Source: WTJY01 sp041568735
GTDB taxonomy: Bacteria > Chloroflexota > Anaerolineae > Promineifilales > Promineifilaceae
Length of the DNA stretch: 8,113 bases
Direction of reading: 5' to 3'
NCBI GenBank assembly: GCA_041568735.1
Contig: JBFFZG010000225.1
Location: 1-8,113 of the forward strand
Shown here: positions 1-7,500 of the stretch, one piece after another
Numbering within the stretch: position 1 is the first letter of the stretch
How the letters are laid out: every line of letters begins with the position of its first letter
Made by a program: the position numbers and the translations under genes
The notes under the pieces: model-generated
Told to the model about the DNA's origin: nothing
Seen by the model: the letters and a program-made list of their open reading frames with translations, nothing else
The model's database searches: none

Positions 1-1
1 C

Positions 2-1399
2 CGGGCCGGGACGCGCCTCCGCCCGGGCAGCCCACCCGCCCAGCAGCAGGTCGTAGGTCGGTTCAGCCAGCGGCGGCCGTTCCGGGAGAAAATAGACCGG
101 CCGGGAAGCGCTCAATTCCAGGGCCAGTCGGGCGCCCTCCCACTGGCCGACCTGGAAATCGTCGTAGAGGGCCGGGAGGGCGGCCCAGCGGACAAAATAG
201 TCGACAGTGGTGGCGGCGAGCGCGACGAGCAGGGAGGCGGCGATGAGCGCGGCCGGTCCGCGGCCCGACCGGCGGCGCCAGAGGGCCTCCCCGCCGACCG
301 CGGCCAGGGCGGCCAGCGGGGGGACGGCCACAAACAGCCGGGTATAGGTTGGCGCTCCGTCGGTGAGGACGACGGGCAGCAGGCCGCAGGCCAGCCAGCT
401 CAACAGGAGAAGCCGGCTCGGCTGCCACCAGCGGCGCAGGGAGGCGGCAATCCCGACCCAGAAAAGGAGGGACAGTCCGGGATCTAAAACCGGCCGGCCG
501 GGCAGGTTGTGGCGGGCGATCCGATCGCCAAATCCCGGAAGAGAAAGACCGGCCAGGGTCCGGCCGAGGTTGGCGAGCAGTGGAAAAGGACCGGCCTCCG
601 GGCCAAAGGTCTGGGTGGTGGTGACGAGCGCCCGGGCGAAGAACTGATCCCGGTGCAGCCAGAAATAGCCGAGCAGCGGCCCGGCGATCACCACAGCCGC
701 GGCGGTGAGAACGGCGAAGCGGCCGAAGGCCGGCCCCAGGGGCTGCGGCCGGTAAACCAGCCAGAAGAGCCCGTAGGCCAGGGCAGCGGCGAGGGGGATA
801 AAGCGGCCGGTGTCGAAGGTGTAGAGCGAAAGCCCCAACGCCAGGCCGGTCAGGAGGGCGGGCCGGAACCAGCCCGATCGGCGGCGGCGCAGCAGGATGG
901 CCAGCCCCCAAAAAGCCAGCAGGGAAGCCGGCGCCGGCAGGCTCGATTCAAAGCCAAGCCGGCTGAAATGGAAAAAGGGATAGAGAACGGCCAGGACGGC
1001 CGCCGCCAGCAACGCCGTCCATTCGGGGCTCGGGGTTGGCGTGTCTTCCTGCCTGAGCCGTCCGGAAGAGCGCCATTCGTCGAGGGCAAAGACCGCGCGC
1101 AGGGCGGCATAGGCCAGCGGGATGGTCAGGGTGCCTACGGCGGCCAGGGCGAAGCGAATGGCCAGCGGCGATGGGGTGATAAGACGAGCCAGGCGGGTCA
1201 GGTAGACCACGGCCGGGTGCATGCCGCCGAAAGAAGCGGCGAAATAGACTTCGTTCCCCCAATCACGGGCAACCACGCTGACCCAGGCTTCGTCGAACCA
1301 GAGGCCGGGCGGCAGCTGATCGAGCCGCCAGAAGCGGAGCAGGTCGCCAAGCAGGGTCAGGGCCGCCAGGATCCAGGCGCGGCGGCGCCGGTCGCTCAA
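2..1399 (-). CDS. Protein C: family 39-like GT-C membrane glycosyltransferase, C-terminus cut by window edge
   Basis: The frame is open for 466 codons and runs off the left edge. It looks like an integral membrane glycosyltransferase of the PMT/ArnT-like GT-C superfamily, which moves a sugar from a lipid-phosphate carrier on the outer face of the membrane. After an Arg-rich N-terminus and a first helix (about residues 8-24) comes a loop with GLWFDEAW (32-39). D36/E37 sit where the family keeps its catalytic acidic residue. HFSRLGFE (144-151) and a TFDTGRF motif (194-200) follow, then hydrophobic segments to about 400, including YTRLFVAVPPL (351-361). From about 415 the chain turns polar (VGQWEGARLA), so a soluble tail begins and is cut. 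The TTG start at 1399 overlaps the TGA of protein B by 4 bp and has a strong Shine-Dalgarno. The sugar and acceptor are unknown. The membrane GT-C class is likely; family 39 membership is less certain. Confidence 0.85.
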   Translation of the reverse strand, partial: MSDRRRRAWILAALTLLGDLLRFWRLDQLPPGLWFDEAWVSVVARDWGNEVYFAASFGGMHPAVVYLTRLARLITPSPLAIRFALAAVGTLTIPLAYAALRAVFALDEWRSSGRLRQEDTPTPSPEWTALLAAAVLAVLYPFFHFSRLGFESSLPAPASLLAFWGLAILLRRRRSGWFRPALLTGLALGLSLYTFDTGRFIPLAAALAYGLFWLVYRPQPLGPAFGRFAVLTAAAVVIAGPLLGYFWLHRDQFFARALVTTTQTFGPEAGPFPLLANLGRTLAGLSLPGFGDRIARHNLPGRPVLDPGLSLLFWVGIAASLRRWWQPSRLLLLSWLACGLLPVVLTDGAPTYTRLFVAVPPLAALAAVGGEALWRRRSGRGPAALIAASLLVALAATTVDYFVRWAALPALYDDFQVGQWEGARLALELSASRPVYFLPERPPLAEPTYDLLLGGWAARAEARPGP

Positions 1400-4300
1400 G
1401 GGTCGACCTCCTCGAGCAGGATCAATTCCGAAACCCCTGTGGAGGTCTGGAGTCTCTGGCCGGTTTCCGGGTCGTACAGGCCGGCGATGAGCGTGTAGCG
1501 GCCGGCCGGCGGGTCGGGCAGATCGGCGGCCAGGGTATGCGGATCCAGAACGATTTCGCCCGGGAGCCAGCCGGTCGTCGGCCGCCGCCAGCCGGCCGGC
1601 TCCCCGTCCGATTGGGCGACGACGCGCCCGCCCTCGTCGAGAAGCTGAAGAAAGACGCGGTAGCTGGTCGCCATTTCCGCCGCCGCCCGCCACTGGAGGA
1701 TGGCCCCACCTGGGAGCCGGGGGGTCGACGGGCAGGGGATCCAATCGGCCCCGACCAGGGTGGCGCTCCCACCGAGCGTCTGCTCGACCGGCACGGCCGG
1801 CGGATCCGCCGCGAAGATCCGGACCGGGGCGCTGACGGCCAGTTCGCTCAGGGGGACCGGCGGGCCCAGGCAGGCGCCGTCCGCTCCGGCCAGGCAGAGC
1901 TGCCAGCGGTAGCGGCCGGCCGGAAGAGACGCCGGCAGCCGCAGCCCGTATCGCCCCCGCCAGACATCTCCGGCCTGCCAGACCGACGTCGGCCAGCCGG
2001 CGCGGACCGGGGGAAAAGAAGATGAAAGCGCCACGCCGGTTGATTTTATGTCAATTAATTCGAGCCGAACGGTCAGATTTTCGGCCGGATCGATCAGGGC
2101 TTCCCAGAACACCGTCAGGAGGAAAGGGTCGCCGGCGTCGGCCTCCGCCCGATCCGGGCTGTAGCTGTGCAGGCGCAGGGGGCCGAAATTGCCGCGCTCC
2201 CCTTCCGGGGCAAAGCGGCCGTCGCCGGTGAAAGGCACCGCCGGCCGGGTCAGCTCGACCTCGGCCAGGGGCAGGGTGGTGCGGCCGTCGGCCAGGGGGG
2301 CCGGCCGGCCGCTCTCCCGATCGAAAATGATCAGCTCGAGGGTGTAGCGGCCCGGCGGCGTTCCGGGGATCGCTTCGGCCAGGAGCATTTCCCGGGCGTA
2401 GCCGCCGGCAGGCCACTCCCGGGTGTCGTAGTAGGGGCGGTAGATGCGGGGCCAGCGGGTATCCTTATCGCTCCAGACCTGGCCGTCTCCGTCGACCAGC
2501 TGCACCCGGCTCTGGTAGCCGGCCGGCAGCGGCCGGTCGGCCGTCAGCCACAGCGAGACCGGCAGGGCGCCGTCGGCGGCCATTTCCCCGGCCGCCACCT
2601 CGGCATCGAGCAGCCGCAGTCCGTCCCAGTAGCGGACCTGGCCCGGCCGGTTCTCCAGCGCCGGCAGCCCCGGCCGCCGCAGAGGGGTCTCGAAGCGGGG
2701 CAGCAGCCAGAGAACGGCGGCGATGAGCAGCAGGGTGAGCAGGGCGGCCAGGAGAGGGAACGGGGAACGGGGAACGGGGAACCGGGTCGAGGGAGTAGGT
2801 TTCGGGAAAAAGAGCAGGGTGAAGGTTGCCGCGGCGGCAGCTAGCGACACGGCGTTCGCAGCTTTGCGCAGGGGGGTTTCTCGCAAAGAAACTGTGATGT
2901 TATGCTCCCCGGCGGGCAGGGAAAAGGTGATCAATCCCGTGACCGGAGCAGGTTTTATGTCAACTTTTTGACCGCCGATAACCACTTCCCAGCCGGGATA
3001 AGCGAATACATTGGCCGTCATTTCCGCCGGCCGCCCGGCGGCGGCCACGGCCGAGAGGCGCAGGGGCTCGCGGCCGGCGCGCAGGATCTCGACCCCTTCA
3101 GACGGCGTGAACGGCTGCCGGTAAGGCTCGGCCGGCAGCGCTTCAACCGTCCGCGGGAGATACTCCCCCTTGGCCGTCGTACCGATGGTCCGGGTTTCCG
3201 CCTCAAACCGGCCGATATCGGCCACGGTGGGATCGCTCAGGCCGGGACAGAGGCGCGGATCAAACCAGAAGGCGGTGGAGAGGATGAGAAGGGCGAGGCA
3301 GAGGAGAAAGAGGGGAACGGGGAACGGGGAACGGGGAACGCGAGCGGGATCCCCGGACAAAGAGGTAATTTCTGTCAGGGCTTCGACGGCGGCGGCGATC
3401 AGGAGGGCGAAAAGCAGGGCGGCGGCGCCGATCAGGCGCCAGGGAAACTGAATGAATTCGACGAGCGGAAGCGCATCCCAGACCGGTCGGGATACCGGCA
3501 GCATCATGAAAACGAAGGCCAGGGCGGTCAGTCCCCAGAAAATCACCTGGCCCCGCAGCCGCCGCTGCTCCGGCCGCAGCCAGAGCAGGGCCGGCAGGGC
3601 CAGCAGCAGGTGCACCAGCCCGATCGCCCGGGGCACCGAGGGATTGATGAGGTCGGGATGAACGGTCAGCGGCCGGGCGAAAAGTTCTCCGAGGGTGACA
3701 AAATTCCCCCAGTAGACGAAAACCGGCGGTACCAGGAGCCGCTCGGTGTGAATCAGCGATCGCTCGAAGAAGGCCGGCAGCCAGAAGAAGGCGGCCAGCC
3801 CCAGGCCGAGCCCGACGGCCGCGCCCAGCTGCCCCGCCCGACGGCCCATTCCCGATCGCCAATCCCCGTTGGCCAGCCCGAAGAGGACGAGCAGCGGCGA
3901 AAATATCAGGGCGAAGACGTTGTGGGTCAACAGAATAGCGGCGTAGGAGAGACCGGTCAGGGCTGCCCAGTGCCAGGCCCGGGTTCGAGCCAGCCGCACC
4001 AGCGCCCAGAGCGCCAGCGGCAGCAGCCACCAGGCGAAGGATTCGGCCAGGTTGCCCCGAAAATAGACGTCGTAGCCCTGGTAGGGGGCATAAATATAGG
4101 CCGCGGCGCCGATCACGGCCGCCGTCCGCCCGGTGTATTCCCGCGCCAGCCGGTACAGGGTCAGCCCGCCGAGGAGGATGCCCAGGGCGAAGGTCAGCCT
4201 CAGGCCGAGATTGAGATTCCCGGTAAAAAAGCTCGCCAGATCGGCCGCGTAGTAGCTGAGTGGGGCATAGAAATTAAAGAGGGGAAAGCCGTAGCCGGCC

Positions 4301-4500
4301 GCCATGTGCGGCGCCCAGCGGCTGTACCAGACCCCTTCCCGCAGCAGCCAGTCGAGCTGAGTCAACCGCAGCAGGTGGAAGGCGGCGTCGTCTGAACAGG
4401 GCAGGGCGCCCCGGAAGAGCGGCCGCACCGCCGGCACGGCCAGGAGCAGCAGGGTCGCCGGCGCCAGCCAGGGTTGAAGCATTCGCGGCAGACGGGTCAT
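1396..4500 (-). CDS. Protein B: PTPS_related-type polytopic membrane protein with beta-rich C-terminal modules
   Basis: This 1034-residue protein is a tandem paralogue of protein A. The membrane half (about 1-410) carries the family signatures: D37/D38 and H42 in the first loop, GYGFPLFNFYAPL (69-81), VYFRGNLAE (145-153), LTHN (191-194), AFFWLPAFFERS (237-248) and QFPWR (351-355). An outside segment follows with GTT (440-442) and YLPR (447-450), then a small beta-rich domain with YPGWEVVIGG (501-510) and LPAGEH. More helices lie at about 549-565 and 583-600. The tail looks like three beta-sandwich modules (about 618-752, 772-895 and 900-1030), the last with TTGWLPGE (975-982) and AGLYDPETG (1006-1014). 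Pfam PF10131 is the best family match from memory; its function is undetermined, and a GT-C transferase role is inferred. I chose ATG at 4500 over TTG at 4539 because it aligns with protein A and the TTG lies in a promoter-like hexamer. Two heptamer-repeat tracts fall inside. Confidence 0.87.
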   Translation of the reverse strand: MTRLPRMLQPWLAPATLLLLAVPAVRPLFRGALPCSDDAAFHLLRLTQLDWLLREGVWYSRWAPHMAAGYGFPLFNFYAPLSYYAADLASFFTGNLNLGLRLTFALGILLGGLTLYRLAREYTGRTAAVIGAAAYIYAPYQGYDVYFRGNLAESFAWWLLPLALWALVRLARTRAWHWAALTGLSYAAILLTHNVFALIFSPLLVLFGLANGDWRSGMGRRAGQLGAAVGLGLGLAAFFWLPAFFERSLIHTERLLVPPVFVYWGNFVTLGELFARPLTVHPDLINPSVPRAIGLVHLLLALPALLWLRPEQRRLRGQVIFWGLTALAFVFMMLPVSRPVWDALPLVEFIQFPWRLIGAAALLFALLIAAAVEALTEITSLSGDPARVPRSPFPVPLFLLCLALLILSTAFWFDPRLCPGLSDPTVADIGRFEAETRTIGTTAKGEYLPRTVEALPAEPYRQPFTPSEGVEILRAGREPLRLSAVAAAGRPAEMTANVFAYPGWEVVIGGQKVDIKPAPVTGLITFSLPAGEHNITVSLRETPLRKAANAVSLAAAAATFTLLFFPKPTPSTRFPVPRSPFPLLAALLTLLLIAAVLWLLPRFETPLRRPGLPALENRPGQVRYWDGLRLLDAEVAAGEMAADGALPVSLWLTADRPLPAGYQSRVQLVDGDGQVWSDKDTRWPRIYRPYYDTREWPAGGYAREMLLAEAIPGTPPGRYTLELIIFDRESGRPAPLADGRTTLPLAEVELTRPAVPFTGDGRFAPEGERGNFGPLRLHSYSPDRAEADAGDPFLLTVFWEALIDPAENLTVRLELIDIKSTGVALSSSFPPVRAGWPTSVWQAGDVWRGRYGLRLPASLPAGRYRWQLCLAGADGACLGPPVPLSELAVSAPVRIFAADPPAVPVEQTLGGSATLVGADWIPCPSTPRLPGGAILQWRAAAEMATSYRVFLQLLDEGGRVVAQSDGEPAGWRRPTTGWLPGEIVLDPHTLAADLPDPPAGRYTLIAGLYDPETGQRLQTSTGVSELILLEEVDP
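1407..1412 (-). promoter_or_regulatory. Strong Shine-Dalgarno for protein C, with TTGA stop/start overlap
   Basis: On the minus strand AGGAGG occupies 1412-1407, followed by a 7-nt spacer and TTG at 1399-1397. The same bases TTGA hold the start of protein C and the TGA stop of protein B (1398-1396). This is the usual arrangement for translational coupling. It decides the start: no ATG or GTG lies nearby in the frame, and the next in-frame ATG (residue 60) would remove the first helix and the FDEAW loop. The site lies inside the last codons of protein B. Confidence 0.8.
2755..2782 (+). repeat. Heptanucleotide tandem repeat (GGGGAAC), locus 1
   Basis: Three perfect GGGGAAC units (2762-2782) are preceded by one 6-of-7 unit (2755-2761, A for the first G). 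The tract is inside protein B and is read on the other strand as FPVPRSPFP, residues 574-582, in the linker just before a predicted helix at about 583-600. The corresponding linker of paralogue A has no such peptide. Confidence 0.93.
3312..3339 (+). repeat. Heptanucleotide tandem repeat (GGGGAAC), locus 2
   Basis: Four perfect GGGGAAC units, 28 bp. It is inside protein B and is read on the other strand as VPRSPFPVP, residues 388-396, in a predicted loop directly before a hydrophobic helix (about 397-412). Paralogue A has an unrelated Gly/Ala/Leu-rich linker at this place. Confidence 0.95.
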
Positions 4501-4510
4501 AGACGGGAAA

Positions 4511-4539
4511 ACTGTACCGCACCCCCCCGTGAGTGACAA
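4511..4539 (-). promoter_or_regulatory. Putative sigma70-like promoter for protein B, possibly leaderless
   Basis: In the 57-bp gap between A and B the minus strand reads TTGTCA (4539-4534; 5 of 6 to TTGACA), a 17-bp spacer, then TACAGT (4516-4511; 4 of 6 to TATAAT). A start about 6-7 nt beyond the -10 box would fall near 4505, only a few bases before the ATG at 4500. This agrees with the absence of any Shine-Dalgarno in front of that ATG. The spacer contains a run of seven G (4528-4522). This is a motif match only, and chance hexamers are possible. Confidence 0.4.
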
Positions 4540-4557
4540 CCGGCCCGCGCTCGCCGC

Positions 4558-7500
4558 TCAGGGAACGGTGTACTGGCCGATCAGGACAAAATCCGCTTCC
4601 CCGGCGGGCAGCCGCTCCCCGGTATCGGCCCGGTAGAGCCCGGCAATCAGCCGATAGGCACCCGTGGGCGGCGAGTCAGGTGGGGACAGCGGGTGAACGT
4701 CCACCAGGAATTCGCCGGGCAGCCAGCCGGTTGTTGGCCGCAGCTCCCCGTCATTCACCGGCAGCCCGTCGTGCTGGGCGACAATGCGGCCGTCCGGCCC
4801 GAGCAGCTGCACAAACACGGTGTAGCTCGTATCGCTTTCGGCCGCCGCTTCCCAGACCAGGACAACGCCGCAGGGGAGCCCGGCCGGTTCCGCGCAGAGC
4901 GTGATGTCGGCCCCGCGGAGAACGGCGGCTTCGCCGACCGGCTGATCGAGGGAGAGTCCGGCTGCGGGAGGATCAAGCCGGCGCGCCGGTACGACGACCT
5001 CGACTTCGGCCAGGGTCAGGCCGGCCAGCTCGAGCCGGTACCGGCCGGCAGCGAGGCCGGCCGGCAGCCGGAGCCGGTAGTCGTCCCGCTGCGCCCGGCC
5101 GGCCTCCCAGTCCGGCCCCGGGGCGTTCGGGGAAAGCGGAAAGGCCGCCGCGATCTCCCCGCCGCCGATCAGGAGGAGGTCCTCGTCCAGCGGGGCGGCC
5201 GGCCGGCCCGTTACCGCCCAGTAGAGGGTCAGAGAGAGCGTCTCACCCACCTGCAGCGGGGTGGCGGAGCCATCGATCCCGAGCAGGGTGATTCCCGGCG
5301 CGATCTCCCGGTCGAGGCGCTCGGCCGGCCGCAGGACGGCCGGGTCGGGGAAGCGTTCGGGCAGCCCGATGACAACCCTTCCAATTTCGGCCCGGCTCCC
5401 GATCGGCTGCCCGACATCGTTCCACAGATCGACCCGCCGTCCGTCGACCGGGTCATAGACGAACAGCTCGAGCCGGTAGCCGCCGGGCGGAGTGCCTGGA
5501 GACAGGCGAATGGCATGGGGATCCCGGGCGTACTGCTCCGGCCGCCAGCGGGGCAGGGGGAAATCACCGGGATGGAGGTGATCGCTCTGCCCGTAGCGCA
5601 GTCCGTCGCCGTCGAGGAGATGGACCCCCACGCTGAGCTCCCGGTCAAACTGTTTCCCCTGCCAGTAGAGCGCCAGCTCCAGCGGCTGGTCGGCCGGATG
5701 CGGGCCGGCCGGCCGCTCCAGCCCAACGAGGAGCAGGCGGCCGCCGAAATTGAGGTTGGCCGGCTCCGTCCCCCGCACGGACTGGCCGTCAAACCGGCTC
5801 TGGCGCACCGGGCTGTCGACCCGGTCGAGCAAGGCTCCTTTGACCAGCAGCAGGCCGATCGCCAGGAGCAGCCAGGCGGCTGCGGAAATTGAGGCCGTTC
5901 GGCCGGCTGCACCGGGCGACTCTTCCCGTTTTTTTGGCCGTACCCCCGGGCGGATTTTCAGCCAGAGGAGTCCCAGCAGGAGCGCCACCCAGCTGACCCC
6001 GGACACGAACCCCGCCAGCCGGCGCAGGGGGGTGGGGCCGAAGGCGAATTGGACCTGGTGGCTCCCGGCCGGCAGGTCGACCGCGATCAGCCCGGACGGC
6101 CCGGAAGGATAGACGGCGGCCGGCCGGCCGTCGACTTCCGCTCGCCAGCCGGGGAAATAAAACTGGGGAAAGGTCCGGGATCCGGCCGCTGCCACGGCCA
6201 CCTCGAACGGCGGCCCGCCGGCCATAAAGGCCGGGTCGGCCGACGGCCGGGGGGGCGGCAGCTCGGCCACCGCCCGGGGGAGATAATCGGCGGCCGATGT
6301 CGTCCCCAGCCAGCCGCTCTCGACCTCAAAGAGGATGAGATCGGCCGGCGTTGGGTTGTCGGGCAGCGCCGGCGCCGCCGGGGGGAAGAGGTAGGGAAGC
6401 GCCGTCACGGCCAGCGCCAGCCAGCCGATCCCCGAGGCTAAAGGCAGCGCACCGGGGCGGCCGGAGGCGGCCAGCCGGTCGAGCAGGCCGTCCACACCAT
6501 ACCCCCCGAGCAGGGCCAGTCCGATGGCGGCCGGACCCAGAAAGCGCCAGGGAAACTGGACAAAGGGCAGGAGGGGCAGGGTTTCCCAGAGAAACGTACT
6601 CGACGCGGTGGTCATCCACAGGCAGGCGACCGTGCCCAGCAGGAGCCCCCACCAGAGCCCGCGGCCGTGCGCGGCGCGCGGCCGCCGCATCATTCCGCTC
6701 AGGGCGAGCGCCAGGGCCGGCCAGCCGGGGCCGAGCGGCAGTCCGGGATTGATCAGCGCCGGGTCGACCGCCCCAGGCAGCGCCACCAGCTCACCGACGG
6801 TCAAAAAGTGGTTGGCAAAAGCGAAATTCGACGAGCCGACGAGCCGATCGATCTGCACATATGCCTGCTCGAGGAGCGCCGGCACCCAGAAAAACGCACT
6901 CAATCCCAGCCCCATTCCCACCGCACTGACCATCCATCCCACCATACCCCGTTCCCCGTTCCCCGTTCCCCGTCCCCCGGCTCGGAGAGCCCAAACTCCC
7001 AGCACCAGCGGCAGTCCAATCAGTGCCGTGATGTTATGCGAGAGAAGCAGGGCGGCCAGGGAGAAGACGAGCGGCAGCCAGGCGGCGCGGCGGCCGGCGG
7101 CGAGCGCCCAGGCGGCCCAGCCGGCGGCCGCCAGCCAGGCGAGCCCCCAGAGCTCGGCCAAAGCGGCCCGCTGGTAGAGGTTGGCCAGCAGGTAAGGGGA
7201 TAAGGCGGCCAGCACGGCGGCCGCCATTCCGGCCCGGCGCCCCCACATCGAGCCGGCCCAGCCGGAGATTGAGCCGGCCAGCAGCAGAAAGGCGAGGGCG
7301 TAGCCGGCCGCCGCCGCCCCGGGCACCGACAGGCCGGCCCACCGCAGCGGCAGGAGCAGGTAAGTGGCGAGCGGCGGGTAGTAATTAAAGAGGGGAAAGC
7401 CGTAGCCGGTGCCAAGGACGGGCAGCCAGCGGGGAAACCAGCCGGAAAGCACGACCGGATTCAGCGAAAATTCCAGGGCCGGGAGCCGGTAGAGATGGAG

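Noticed and set aside
63..1262. Minus-strand frames at 63-911 and 948-1262
   Set aside because: They are Arg/Pro-rich and out of phase with the continuous frame of protein C, which keeps hydrophobic helices and the FDEAW motif over all 466 codons.
2044..2963. TTGACA hexamers inside protein B on the minus strand (in the 11-mer repeat) as internal promoters
   Set aside because: No -10-like hexamer lies 16-18 bp downstream at either site, and both are deep inside coding sequence.
3312..3339. The heptamer tracts as a CRISPR or iteron array
   Set aside because: The units are directly abutting 7-mers without spacers and lie in coding sequence, so they are a simple tandem repeat.
2902..4395. 497-residue plus-strand open frame (also 4693-5892 and 509-1498)
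   Set aside because: These lie antisense to clear membrane-protein genes. Their products are Gln/Gly/Arg/Pro-rich and low in complexity, typical of antisense frames in GC-rich DNA, and have no recognisable domain.
4501..4539. TTG at 4539 as start of protein B (13 extra residues)
   Set aside because: It has no good ribosome site. The added residues (GGCG-containing) do not align with protein A, and the bases overlap the putative -35 box.
4501..4557. Intrinsic terminator in the gap between A and B
   Set aside because: I see no stem followed by a T run on the minus strand. The short TTTT after the -10-like box has no hairpin before it.
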